Origin: Prorocentrum cordatum
Taxonomy: Eukaryota; Sar; Dinophyceae; Prorocentrales; Prorocentraceae
Direction: 5' to 3'
DNA: 25,000 bases
Assembly: GCA_963575745.1 (NCBI GenBank)
Contig: CAUYUJ010004298.1
Span: 1 to 25,000, forward strand
Shown here in pieces: positions 1-9,237 of the stretch. The stretch's first letter is position 1. Each line of letters starts with the position of its first letter. Made by a program: the position numbers and the translations under genes. The notes beneath the pieces were generated by a model. It did not search any database. It worked only from the letters and a program-made list of their open reading frames with translations, and had not been told where the DNA came from.

Positions 1-70
1 TTCCTCCTCCTCCTCCTCCTCCTCCTCCTCTTCCTCCTCCTCCTCCTCCTTCTCCTCCTCCTTCCTCTCC
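1..70. repeat. (TCC)n trinucleotide tract, cut by window edge
   Basis: Nearly pure TCC/CCT/CTT triplets with a few extra T bases. The tract starts before the window. The pyrimidine-rich strand is the plus strand, as in nearly all other such tracts here. Confidence 0.95.
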
Positions 71-416
71 TCCTTTTTTCTCCTTTTACCCAAACAAATG
101 TCAGCATGTGTCTGGAGGTCACTGGGAGCCCCCGGAAGCGCAAGAGGAGTTTCTGTGGAGTCCGTTGGAGGCCCAGCGGTTTGTCGTGAGTGATTCGGAC
201 ATTGCCCCGCGAGCCTGAACCAGCCTCCAAAGGCCCACAGTTGAGAACAACTATATTTTGAGCCACTGGATGTTTGAGTTCTCTTCATTCTTCAATTACT
301 CCGACGGTAGGACCCCGCATGAAAATGTGTGTTCCTGTGCTCTTCGCCTTGGCGGACACCCTCCTCTCGCCCTCTGCTATGCCCTCTCTTCATCCTCCTT
401 CTATTTATCCAATCCT
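71..416. other. Unassigned spacer
   Basis: Mixed-composition DNA between two TCC tracts. I see no convincing coding sequence. The open frames that cross it derive their length from the neighbouring triplet tract, which has no stop codons in any phase. Confidence 0.6.
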
Positions 417-955
417 CCTCCTAATTATCCTCCCTTTCTTCCTCCTCCTCCTCCTCCTCCTCCTCCTCCTCCTCCTCCCCTCCTCCTCCCCCTCCTCCTC
501 CTCCTCCTCCTCCTCCTCCTCCTCCTCCTCCTCCTCCCTCCCTCCTCCTCCTCCTCCCCCTCCTCCTCATCCTCCCTCTCATGATATTTCTTCTCTTTCT
601 CCACCTCCACCTCCTCCTCCTCCTCCTCCTCCTCTTCTTCCTCCTCCTCCTCCTCCTCCTCCTCCCTCCTCTCCTCCTCGTCCTCCTCCTCCTGCTCCTC
701 TCCTCCTCCTCCTCCTCCTCCTCCTCCTCTTCCTCCTCCTCCTCCTCCTCCTCCTCCTCCTCCTCCTCCTCCTCCACCTCCTCCTCCTTCCTCCTCCTCC
801 TCCTCCTCCTCCCTCCTCCTCCTCCTCCTCTCCTCCTCCTCCTCCTCCTCCTCCTCCTCCTCCCTCCTCCTCCTCCTCCTCCTCCTCCTCCTCCTCCTCC
901 TCCTCCTCCTCCTCCCTCCTCCTCCTCCTCCCTCCTCCTCCTCCTCCTCCTCCTA
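417..955. repeat. Very long interrupted (CCT)n tract
   Basis: About 540 bases composed almost wholly of CCT triplets, with short interruptions (for example near 575-605 and 775-790) and phase slips where an extra C or T occurs. Such a polypurine/polypyrimidine mirror-type tract could in principle form triplex DNA. Long poly-Pro, poly-Leu, poly-Ser or poly-Glu frames on both strands are artefacts of the repeat. Confidence 0.97.
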
Positions 956-1270
956 ATCCCCCTCCTACCTCTTCTCCACGTGCACCTCCCCGTCCCCCTG
1001 GCCAGGGCAAGCAAATCGATTTCCTCGGCGCCGCCGTCGCCTCGGCCAGCGCGCGCGCGTTCGCCGGCGGCTGGGCCACAAAACCTTTGGGACAACACTT
1101 CGGGCCATGCCTTTGGGGCAATCCCGCGGGCCGCCGGGGCGCGCGGGCAGGACGCCGGAGCAACTCCGTGGGCCAAGCCGCCGGGGCAACCTCGCAGGCT
1201 TCGAGGCAGGAGCGGCCGCGCTCAGGCGGAGGGCAGAACGAAGCCCAGACGCGCTGCGAGCTGCTTCGCC
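956..1270. other. GC-rich spacer without recognised gene
   Basis: A GC-rich stretch with repeated GGGCAA/GGGCCA words between about 1090 and 1200, suggesting a short degenerate repeat. Frames on both strands are open but lack recognisable protein motifs. It lies just downstream (minus sense) of the helicase-like remnant and may be its 3' flank. Confidence 0.5.
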
Positions 1271-1788
1271 TCACCCCTGGAGGTCATCGCTTTCATTTGA
1301 CTTCTTGAGCGCCTTCCGCAAGGACGCCGGCGGCCCGCGCTCCAGAAACTCGCGCGAGGGCGGCCGCGGGATCAGCGTGTTCCGCACGCGCGCAGCGCGG
1401 GAGAACACGACGTAGAGGTGCAGCCACCGCTGCTCGTCCGACATGCCCGTGCGGCCAGCGTTCTCGTCCCTCGCGCAGTCGACGGTGAAGCCCGCGCATG
1501 GCGTCTGGAGGTGAGGTAGGGCGCGTGCGTCAGGGCGAACCCCGAGCGGCGCGCGATGTGCGGCCCCGAGCTCTGCCACGTGAACTCCTGCTCGCTGGGC
1601 CTGAACATGAGCAAGTTCCTCGACCGCGCCTCGGCCTCGCCGTCGTCGTCGGCGTTTTCGGTGCCCTGTCGCAACAGCTCGGCGACCTCCTGGTAGATCG
1701 GAGACTCCTCGAAGCCGTCAACCTGCAGCCAAATTCCTTGCGGTAGGCAGCGGGGGCGAAAGAGCTGGCCCGGCGCGCACCCCTCGTA
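1271..1788 (-). pseudogene. C-terminal fragment of a helicase-like (SF1/Pif1-type) protein, frame-broken
   Basis: Read on the minus strand, a segment from about 1788 contains QGIWLQVDGF, LLMFRPSEQEFTW and GFALTHAPYLT. The sense then moves to a second frame near 1510 with AGFTVDCARD, DEQRWLHLYVVFSRA and LIPRPPSREFLERGPP, ending at a TGA at 1271. LYVVFSRA matches the motif VI pattern (YVALSR-like) of superfamily-1 DNA helicases. The segment before it sits where the usual HKSQGxT motif would be, but that motif is missing and a one-base frame change falls exactly there. From memory, similar C-termini occur in many dinoflagellate helicase-like proteins. The start is an inferred splice acceptor (AG at 1790-1789); the N-terminal ATPase half is not in the window upstream of it, where a 160-bp tandem repeat begins. 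It could be a last exon with a sequencing slip, but decay is more likely. Confidence 0.55.
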
Positions 1789-1810
1789 CTCCGAGTGAAG
1801 CCCGGCAAAC

Positions 1811-2815
1811 CCAAAAGTGACGACAGTTACAGGATTCGCATGACCCCGCTCGGATTACCAACACAAGCTGCGGGTACCATAGGGAAGGGTGTCCCCTTGA
1901 GACTACCTCACAAGTTACTCACAGACGAGGCTCCCGCTCGAGACTTCCTCCACATTCAGGCCTTAGGCGTCCAAAAGTAACGAGAAGCACATGATCACGA
2001 TGACCCGTTCGGATTACCAACATGAAATGCGGGCCCCACAGCCTAGGGGGCTCCCGCTTGAGACTTCCTCGTAATTCACTCACAAACGAGGCTCCCGCTC
2101 GAGACTCCCTCCATATTCAAGCCTGAGAAGGCCAAAAGTGACGACAACTACAGGATCCCGATGACCCGCTCGGATTTCCAACATGGAACGCAAGGCCCAT
2201 CGGGAGGGGGCTCCCGCCTGGGACTTCCTCGCAATTCACTCACAGACGAGGCTCCCGATTGATACTTCCTTCATGATCAGGCCTGAGGGGGCCAAAAATG
2301 ACGACAAGTAAAAAATCCCGACGGCTCGCTCGGATTACCAATATGATCTGCGGGCCCCAATGGGGGAGGGCTCCCGCCTGGGACTTCCTCGCAATTCTCT
2401 CACTGACGAAACTCCCGCTCGAGACTCCATGCACTTCCCAAACTGAGGAAACCAAAAATGACGAGAGTTACAAGATCCGGGGGTTCTCGCCCGAGATTTC
2501 CTCCCAACGCACTCACATACGAGGCTCCCGCTTGATGATTCCTCCATAGTCAAGCCTAAGGAGACCAGACATGACGACAGATACGCGATCCCGATGGCCC
2601 GTTCAGATTGCCAACACGGAATGATGTCCACATAGGAGAGGGGCTCTCGCTTGAGACGTCCTCACAATTCAATCACTCCCGCTCGAAACTCCTTTCATAG
2701 TCATGCCTTAGGAAACCAAAAATGACAACAATAATAAGACCCGCTGGGATTGCCAAATTGGAATGCGGGCTCAATAGGGACGGGGCTCCCGCTTGAGGCG
2801 TCCTCACAATTCACT
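1811..2815. repeat. Degenerate tandem repeat, unit about 160 bp
   Basis: A marker word GATTNCCAA recurs at 1853, 2012, 2173, 2333, 2606 and 2748. The first four are spaced 159, 161 and 160 bases apart; the later spacings (273, 142) fit one truncated unit. Each unit also carries GGCTCCCGCTYGAGACTTCCTC, a CTCACAGACGAGG block and CCAAAAGTGACGAC. The array starts about 20 bases from the helicase-like exon, so it would be intronic or immediately upstream for that gene. Confidence 0.85.
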
Positions 2816-3030
2816 GAAGGGTAGCTATGAGTGAATGAGTGAGCCAATCAGGAGGAGTGAGTGATTGAGTGAGATAGGTAGTGAGTAAGTCATGGGTGAA
2901 TGAGAACGATCGAGGAAATGCGAGTGACTTTCTACATGACGATGACGTGGCGGTGATGATGATAATGATAATAATAATGTGAGTGTGTGACTGTGTGAGT
3001 GAGTGGTGAGGATGAGACAGGGAGGAGAAG
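2816..3030. repeat. GAGT / GAT simple-repeat region
   Basis: Repeated GAGTGAGT, GATGATGATAATAATAA and GTGAGTGTGTGA words. Minus-strand open frames here encode only low-complexity Ser/His/Leu strings. Confidence 0.75.
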
Positions 3031-3184
3031 AGATCCTGCGCGGGGGGTTCGGAGCGCACGGGAACCCCACTTCGGATGTAGGTAAAAGCATTCCCCGCCA
3101 GACCTGACGATCCTAGGAAAGTATCCTCCCAGAGTTTCGAGGCCGATCCACCCGAGGCGACGACGATCCCCCTGGAGGCCAAAG

Positions 3185-3455
3185 TTCGTGTGTATTTGTT
3201 ATGTATACACCTACACATAGAGATCTGCCGATATCGATGTAACTGTATATATGTGTACCTACATCCATATAACGACACATATACCTATATACATACATAT
3301 GTGAATGTGTAAATGTAGTGGGTATGTTCCGATATGTGTTTGCATGCATGTGTACATGAATATAGACACATCTATACATATAACTGTATACATATGTACA
3401 TATGTATGCATGCATGGATGTGTAAATGCACACACATGTATATACACACTTATCG
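3185..3455. repeat. AT-rich TA/TG/CATG simple-repeat region
   Basis: About 270 bases dominated by TATACATA, TGTATG and CATGCATG words. It is strikingly AT-rich compared with the GC-rich surroundings. No coding content is apparent; the Tyr/His/Cys-rich frames reflect the repeat. Confidence 0.8.
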
Positions 3456-3604
3456 TGTTGGGGGAGACTCAACCCTGAACAACTGTCCTCATGTGGATGG
3501 ACAAAGCCATGCCCATCCCACGGTCCCACGACGTCGACGACGCGACGACTACGACGATCTCATTCTCCGATCGGCTACGCACACGCAAGAGTGACCCTAG
3601 GCAA

Positions 3605-3713
3605 GAGTGACCTTTGGTGCGCGGCTTCAGGTGGCCGCGGGGGGGGGGGTCCAGATCCAGGCGCGCAGGCGAATGCTGAGTGAACCCCTGCGGGCCCGCA
3701 CCAAAGGTCACTC
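3605..3713. repeat. Short element with 17-bp perfect terminal inverted repeats
   Basis: GAGTGACCTTTGGTGCG at 3605-3621 is perfectly reverse-complemented at 3697-3713. The 109-bp unit has a G-run in its middle. A partial extra copy of the terminal word (AAGAGTGACC) lies just before at about 3588. It could be a miniature inverted-repeat element or a transcribed hairpin. Confidence 0.7.
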
Positions 3714-4139
3714 GGCGAAGGATTACTCTTACGTCTTACGCGTAGACGATTCCCTCCCCCCTCGGGCTTCCACTGTCCTGGTTCAATACCAACCCGAGTA
3801 AGTCAGGCTCTGCGGAAGCCTGCAACATCCTGCAGGATCCTGCGCGCTCCCGCGAGCCAGTGCAAACTGTCTTTGCAGGACCCAGCCAGATCAGGCCCTC
3901 TGGCTGACCCCCGGTTTCGCTGACCTCCGGTTGTGATCAGACCACAGAACACCAGAGGATGACTTAACCAAGCATGGCAACGAAGAGTGTTTTTACATAC
4001 GCATATTTATTTTTACATACATCCACACAGGATGTTACCGGCTCGCTTCGCTTCGCCTTTAAAATCTTGGTCGCATGGCGCCAGCGAGGCGCGCCGCGAC
4101 TGGTAGTCGCAAGCGCCGCGCTGTGTTTCGGCAATGGGC
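3714..4139. other. Unassigned spacer
   Basis: Mixed sequence with short words such as TTTTTACATAC (twice near 3990-4020) and CCTGCAGGATCCTGCG near 3830. Short open frames on both strands overlap at 3964-4195 but show no motif I recognise. Confidence 0.5.
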
Positions 4140-5590
4140 CCATGGAGCGCACAGGGCTGATAGGACCCATGGGCTCCTCGGGGTCAGATGTCTGAAGGGC
4201 TTTCCGCCGCCATTGGGGCCCAAAAGCTCGGAGCGCGAGCGTTGAAGAGGGGAACTTCGGGCAGCGGGGCTCCTGGGGATCATGAGGCTCCGGGAGCCCG
4301 CAGCCGTACTTGAGTTCAGAAGGTTCCTCGGGCTGATGATTTCATTGGGCGTGAAGGCTCGTAGGGTCCTTGGCCTCACAGAGGCCACTGGCTCTTGGGC
4401 CCCATAAAGCGGATCGGCTCGTAGAGTTTGTGAGGTTCATAGGGCTCATAAGGGTCATTGTGCTAGTTGGGCCAAGAAGGCTCATAAGGTTCAGAACGGG
4501 TCGTTGGGGTCATAAGTCTCATAGGGCTGACAGGGCTCATGGGGCTAAAAGGGCTCTTGAGGCTCTTAGGGGTCGCGCGGGACGTTGAGCCCAAGGGACT
4601 GATAAGGCTCATAGGGCTCGTAGGCCCTATGAGGCCCATAAGCGACATAGGGCCCACAGGGCCCACTGGCCCCGTAGGGCACATAGGGCTCGTCGGGCTC
4701 ATTGGTCTCATAGGGCTCATAAGGCTTCTGGGGTTCATAGGACTCATAGAGCTCATAGGGCTCGCAGGGCTCATACGGTTCATAAGGATTAGATGCTTCA
4801 TAGGCTCACAGGCGACATAGGGCTCATGAGGCTTACAGGGCCCATGGAGTCATACGCCTCGTTAGGCCCAGAGGGCTCATAGGGTTCGCGGGGCTCATGG
4901 GGCTCGAAGGGCGTAGAGGGTCTCATGGCTTGTAGGCCTCATAGGCTCATGGGCTCGTCCACGTGAAATAGCATAGAAACAGAGCAGGCGGAGGGGAGAG
5001 CAAGAGAGATGGGGGAGAGAGGGGAGAGGAAAAGGTAGTCATAGGATTCGTAGGTCTCGAAGGGCTGGGGAACTCGTATGGCTCGTGGGCTCTTAGGGAT
5101 CGAAAGGCTCGCAGAGCTCATGGCAGAAGAGTGTCTCGGGGGGTTCTTAGAGGCACATGGGTCTCATAGGGGTGATAGGGCTCGTAGGTGTGACAGGGTT
5201 TGGAAGGGTCGTAGGGCTCATGAGCTGATCAGGATGATGGGGCTCGTAAGGGGTTAGAAGTCGTATGAGGTCCTGAGGAGCATAGGGTCGTACGGCACAT
5301 TGGGCTGGTGAGCGTAAGTGTTGCAGAGGGCTCGTAGGGGTCATAGGGCAAACGAGGCTGACGGCGCTCTGAGTGCTCGTAGCGCTGACAAGGGTCAACG
5401 GGCTCGCGAGGCTCAAAGGGCTTGTGCGGTCGTTGAGCTCACAAGTGTCGTAGGGCTCAGGAGTTCATTGGGCTCGTGGGCCCTGTGAAGCTCACGGGCC
5501 TCAGAGAGCTCTGGGGAGAGGCGTCTCGGGGGCCCCTTGGAGGGCGCGTAGGGATCGTAGGCCTCATAAGGCTCATAAGGCCCGAACGGC
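4140..5590. repeat. Minisatellite field built on GGGCTCATA
   Basis: Dozens of degenerate 9-10 base units of the form GGGCTCATA/GGGCTCGTA run for about 1.4 kb, with a unique insert near 4965-5040 (GAGAGGGGAGAGG-rich). Minus-strand frames giving Met-Ser-Pro strings are products of the 9-base period and are not called as genes. Confidence 0.9.
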
Positions 5591-6420
5591 TCACAGCGCC
5601 ATCTGAACCCGTTTTGCGGCGCCTTGTGGGCAGTTTCGAGGCCGTCTTGGGCCGTCTCGGGGCCTCCTTGAAAGCCAGTTGCGCCGCTCGTACTGTGTGA
5701 GGGCGCGAGATCGCGCGCTCAGGGTTTGGAAGCGTTTTGGTGTTTGAACCGTGGCACGTGATTGATGACATCTACCACACAACCTCGCTAAAATGTATGA
5801 TTGTGCCCTTTCAGGGCCTTCGTGGAGATCCGTTTGGGGCTCTTTTGGGCCGTCTGGCGGCCTTCCTGAACCGTCCCGACACCCTCTTGAATTATCGTGG
5901 CGGGATTGGGCCGTCTGGGGGCGTTCTTGGGGCACTCTTGGGCCCTCTTGAGGGCCTCCTGTGTCCTTTTTGGGGCTCGCTTGGGAACCTTTTGGAACCC
6001 TCTGGGGCCCTTCTTGGACCGTTGGAAGCCTTTGGGCCGTCTTGGGGCCATTTGGGAGGATTTGTGGGCAGTCCTGAGGCGATTGTTGGGGTCTCTTCAG
6101 CCGTTGTGGACGCCGTGGAGACCAAAGAAGCGAATCTATAGAACATGCGTGTTTTCCGAAGGTATGGAATGGCTTTTGCGTCTCGGGGGTCCCCTTGGGG
6201 GCCTCTTGAGACGTCTAAGGGGCCTCAAGAGCCGTCTTGAAGCCACCTTGGGCCTTCTTTAAACGCTCATGGGCTGTTCTGGAGCGGTCTTGGGCCGTTT
6301 CGGGGCTCCGCGGGACCGTCTGGGAAGCGATCCTGGGCCCGCTCGGGCGGCGTAGGATGGCCCAGAGGGCTTTGGACACCGAATATTCGACTTTCACGTT
6401 GGTGGGGGCGCCCAGGGCCG
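5590..6420. repeat. Minisatellite of the GGGCCGTCTTGG type
   Basis: Degenerate units such as GGGCCGTCTTGGGGCC and CCTCTTGGGGCC fill most of this interval, with less repetitive patches near 5700-5815 and 6100-6180. The reverse complement (CCAAGACGGCCC) is the unit of the fields at 16555-17120, 18535-19560 and 21240-21820, so this is the same family in opposite orientation. Confidence 0.85.
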
Positions 6421-6507
6421 AATTATGAACGGGGGGGGCCCAAGTAAGAATATTCGAGAAGAAAGCGAATAGCAACAAGAATACTGAACATTATCATGAG
6501 TATACTG

Positions 6508-6584
6508 CTGCTGCTGCCGCTGCTGCTGCTGATGATGATGCTGATGCTGATGGTGAAGGTGATGGTGATGGTGATGAAGCACCC
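6508..6584. repeat. Compound GCT/GAT/GGT trinucleotide repeat
   Basis: GCTGCTGCTGCCGCTGCTG passes into GATGATGATGCTGATG and then GGTGATGGTGATGG. Reverse-strand frames give Gln/His strings only. Confidence 0.9.
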
Positions 6585-6767
6585 CCAAGGGGGAGCCGCC
6601 AGGGGGTATTGCACTCCTCCGTTCGCGCCAGAATGGCGGGAATGTCTGGAGCGGTTTGCCTGCTCATAAAAAATAATCCCCTTTTAAAGAAGTCAGATTC
6701 ATAATAGCGGCTGCCGAGCCGGATGATGATAATCAGGTCAAAAAAAAATTACATGTTACCAAAACAG

Positions 6768-6930
6768 CATAGACATAAACTTTTGGCGCTCTGCGCGGAT
6801 TTCTTGGAATCGCGCTGGACCCCCGTCCCTGGCGCGCGAAGCGCGCCAGGGGCGGCGCCGGAGGCGCCGCCGGGGGGCCTGGGCGCGGATCCAAGAAATC
6901 CGCGCGGAGCGCCAAACGTTTATGTCTATG
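6768..6930. mobile_element. 163-bp hairpin element with about 47-bp inverted arms
   Basis: The left arm (6768-6814) and right arm (6884-6930) are near-perfect reverse complements starting CATAGACATAAAC. The loop holds two further perfect hairpins: CCCTGGCGCGC/GCGCGCCAGGG (about 6827-6851) and GGCGGCGCC/GGCGCCGCC (about 6852-6872). No coding capacity is present. The architecture fits a miniature inverted-repeat transposable element (MITE); I see no clear target-site duplication. Confidence 0.8.
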
Positions 6931-7124
6931 TGGCTCTTTCTTCTTCGAAGTCATGATGTCTCAGGGCTGAACCTAAACGGTGCTTCTCGTTTTCGTTATG
7001 TTCTCGTTTCCCCTCGCTCTTGTCTCGCATCTACCTTCACCGCCAAACGAAGTCGAGACGAAAACGGCCCACGAAGTAAACAAAGACACCGGTTAGGCCA
7101 AGCCCCGTGATGCCTCACCCTCCG

Positions 7125-7290
7125 CCTCCTCCTCCTCCTCCTCCTCCTCCTCCTCCTCCTCCTCCTCTCCTCCTCCTCCTCCCTCCTCCTCCTCCTCCTC
7201 CTCCTCCTCCTCCTCCTCCTCCTCCTCCTCCTCCTCCTCACCCTCGCCCCCCTCCTCCTCCTCCTCCTCCTCCTCCTCCTCCCCCTCCCC
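7125..7290. repeat. (CCT)n tract
   Basis: About 165 bases of CCT/TCC triplets with small interruptions near 7166, 7182 and 7240. Confidence 0.95.
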
Positions 7291-7300
7291 CTTCGCGACC

Positions 7301-7336
7301 GGTTGTTACTGTGGCCCGTTGGGTGTTAGTATGGCC
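7301..7336. repeat. Left arm of a 36-bp inverted repeat (partner 8419-8454)
   Basis: The segment starting GGTTGTTACTGTGGCCCG matches the reverse complement of 8419-8454 at 34 of 36 positions. Further copies of GGGTGTTAGTNTGGCCCG follow immediately at 7337-7360. The two arms bracket the 7.5-8.35 kb minisatellite cluster. Confidence 0.8.
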
Positions 7337-7366
7337 CGTTGGGTGTTAGTGTGGCCCGTCGCGCGG

Positions 7367-7512
7367 CCAGATGGGAGTTACTGTGGCCCGCGCAGGCCGC
7401 TCAATGAAAAGTAATATGTAAAGGTATCTCATGTTAGATCTCGAGAGATTCGCAACCCTTAAGGGAATGCACTCCCGCGCAGGCAAAAGTGGCCACAGTA
7501 ACTCCCACCTGG
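7367..7512. mobile_element. 146-bp inverted-repeat element
   Basis: Arms 7367-7388 and 7491-7512 are 22-base reverse complements with one mismatch, containing GGGAGTTACTGTGGCC. The arm shares the word GTTACTGTGGCC with the neighbouring 36-bp repeat, so the two structures are related. Non-coding. Confidence 0.7.
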
Positions 7513-7514
7513 AA

Positions 7515-7935
7515 CCAACGAGGTAGTAGTGCTGTGTTAGTGGTGTGGTGGTCGCTGTGCTGTGTTAGTGGTGTGGTGTTGGTAATGTTGTGTTAGTGGT
7601 GTGGTGTTGGTAGTGGCTGGTTGTGCTGTATGCTGTGTTAGTGGTGTGGTGTTGGTAGTGGTGTGCTGTGTTAGTGGTGTGGTGTTGGTAGTGTCGTGTT
7701 AGCGGTGTGGTGTTGGTAAGTTGTTGAGTTGCTAGTAGGTAGTAGTGTTGTGGTAGTGGCAGTGGTGCTGTGGTAGTAGTGCTGTGGTAGCGGTGTTGTG
7801 GCGTTGTGGTTGTGGTATTGTGGTAGCGGTGTTGTGGTGTTGTCGTAGCGGCGTTGTGGTGTTATGGTAATGGTATTATGGTAGTAGTGCTGTAGTGTGT
7901 TAGTACTGTGGTACTGTAGTGTTGGTGTTGGGGAA
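7515..7935. repeat. G/T-only style minisatellite (GTGTTAGTGGTGTGGTGTTG)
   Basis: About 420 bases of units like GTGTTAGTGGTGTGG and GTTGGTAGTG, changing to GTTGTGGTAGTGG units after about 7740. One strand is almost free of cytosine and rich in GG doublets. No stop-free coding frame of interest. Confidence 0.9.
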
Positions 7936-7939
7936 TACC

Positions 7940-8150
7940 ATTCATACGGGGTACTAGTCCTAAGGAGTACTAGCCGTAGGGAGTGCTAGCCCCAGGGAGT
8001 ACCAGTCCTAGGAATTACTACCCCTAGGGCGTACTCGTCCAAGGGAGTACTCGTCCTAGGGAGTACTCGCGCTACGGAGTACCAGCCCTAGGGAGTACTA
8101 GTCCTAAGGAGTGTTAGTCCGAGGGAGTGCTAGGAAGTGCCAGAAGAAGA
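7940..8150. repeat. About 20-bp minisatellite (GGGAGTACTAGTCCTA)
   Basis: At least eight degenerate units of GGGAGTACTAGCCCTAG run from about 7945 to 8130. The unit contains the palindromes AGTACT and CCTAGG. Confidence 0.85.
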
Positions 8151-8345
8151 GGCTCTTCGGAGAGCCCAGGAGGCTCTTCGGAGAGCCCAAGAAGCGCTTC
8201 GGATGCCCCACGAGGCTCTTCGGAGGCCAAACGAGGCCCTTCGGAGAGCCCAAGAGGCTCTTAGGCGGCTGCAAGAAGGTCTTCGGCGGCTCCAAGAGGC
8301 TCTTCGGAGAGCACCAGAGGCTCTTCCGAGAGGCTCTTCGGCGAA
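8150..8345. repeat. 21-bp minisatellite (GGCTCTTCGGAGAGCC core)
   Basis: About nine 21-base units (GAGGCTCTTCGG plus AGAGCCCAA and variants). A multiple-of-three period keeps several frames open on both strands: plus gives EALRRAQ heptads, minus gives SLLGSPK heptads. The core GGCTCTTCGGAGAGCC is itself a hairpin. I treat it as non-coding. Confidence 0.85.
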
Positions 8346-8418
8346 GGGGGGGGAGGAGCCTTTTTGGACCCACCCCCCTTCACCGTACTCCATAATTCGT
8401 ACACTCCGGAGGACCCCT

Positions 8419-8454
8419 GGCCATACTAACACCCACTGGGCCGCAGTAACAACC
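8419..8454. repeat. Right arm of the 36-bp inverted repeat (partner 7301-7336)
   Basis: Reverse-complement match (34/36) to 7301-7336. A second, shorter copy of the same word (GGGCCGCAGTAGCACC) follows at about 8458-8473. Confidence 0.8.
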
Positions 8455-8475
8455 AACGGGCCGCAGTAGCACCTT

Positions 8476-8714
8476 ATCTCCTCCCTCTCCCCCTCCGCCC
8501 CCTCCCCGCGGCCTCGGCGCTCGCGTCGACGCCCCGGCCGTAGCCCTGCGCGTGCTGGCGCGCGCGGGGCGCCCGCACGACGTCGGGGCCGCAGCGCCCC
8601 GCCTGGCGGGCGGGGCAGGCCCCACGCCGGCCCCCGGGGGCAGGTCGGGCGAGTGGTGGGGGGAGGGCATCCCAACATCCTTGAAACTCCATCGACGACG
8701 GCGACGACGACCCT
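8476..8714. other. GC-rich unassigned segment
   Basis: Starts with a CT-rich stretch and continues as very GC-rich DNA. Open frames exist on both strands but are typical of GC-rich non-coding DNA, with no recognisable motif. Confidence 0.45.
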
Positions 8715-8795
8715 CAAGTCGGGCGCGTCCCTCTACAGGAGGAGCACTCAAGAATGGTCAACAGATCGTGCGGGGACGACTTTTTGAAACTATGT
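8715..8795 (-). repeat. Dispersed repeat family R1, copy 1 (inverted)
   Basis: On the minus strand this reads AAGTCGTCCCC, then TGTTGACCATTCTTGA, then CTCCTCCTGTAGAGGGACG and CGCCCGACTT. The same ordered words occur at 9150-9205 (partial), 9485-9550 and 24165-24235 on the plus strand. Confidence 0.75.
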
Positions 8796-9084
8796 TTGAA
8801 CATCCTTGAATACTTTGCGATTGCTTCTTCTGTTTGTTAAGAAATCTTTTCGCTCAAAATCCGCATGTAGGGTTATGATGCTCCAACCTGCTTTGGCCTT
8901 GATCACCAGGAAGAATTTCGGGCGCCCAAAAAGAATACCGAAGCTCCAGGATGTTACACGCGCCGTGCCCTGGGAGGCACTCGCCCGACGCTTTTTCGAC
9001 ACTGTTTCGACACTCTTTTGACACGTTTCCGGGTGCTCGAAATTATTTCTGGGATGTGGTCCTTAAGTGGGATGGGAACAACAT
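8796..9084. other. Unassigned spacer
   Basis: Less GC-rich DNA with repeated CGACACTNTTTCGACAC words near 8995-9025. Short overlapping open frames on both strands have no family resemblance I can name. Confidence 0.45.
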
Positions 9085-9089
9085 AGCCC

Positions 9090-9205
9090 TACAGGGGGAG
9101 CTTGGACAAAAAATGAAAAATCGTCGAAAAAAAATTGGGGGGGGGGAGGGGGGAAAACGTCCCCATACGATTGTTGGACTAATTTTGACTAGTTTGAATA
9201 GGGAC
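9090..9205 (+). repeat. Dispersed repeat family R1, copy 2 (long form)
   Basis: Contains CAGGGGGAGCTTGGAC, an A-rich stretch, a run GGGGGGGGGGAGGGGGG, CGTCCCCA and GACTAATTTTGACTAG. The same order is seen again at 9429-9550, so this is a direct repeat of about 110 bases with the 3' part diverged. Confidence 0.75.
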
Positions 9206-9237
9206 CGACCGTCCCGGCACCCCTACAGTCCTGCCAC

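Noticed and set aside
274-1308. Long open frames of Pro/Leu/Ser or Arg/Glu/Gly on both strands across 258-1308
   Set aside because: The length comes entirely from the stop-free CCT tract; the non-repeat ends show no motif.
1811-2815. CRISPR-like array
   Set aside because: Units are about 160 bp, degenerate throughout, with no short conserved repeat and unique spacers; the context is eukaryotic.
3964-4195. Short overlapping open frames of about 70 residues
   Set aside because: Mixed composition but no recognised motif, and both strands are equally open.
4463-4820. Met-Ser-Pro and Gly-Leu-Ile repeat proteins in the GGGCTCATA field
   Set aside because: A 9-base period keeps frames open on both strands at once; no unique sequence or start context supports coding.
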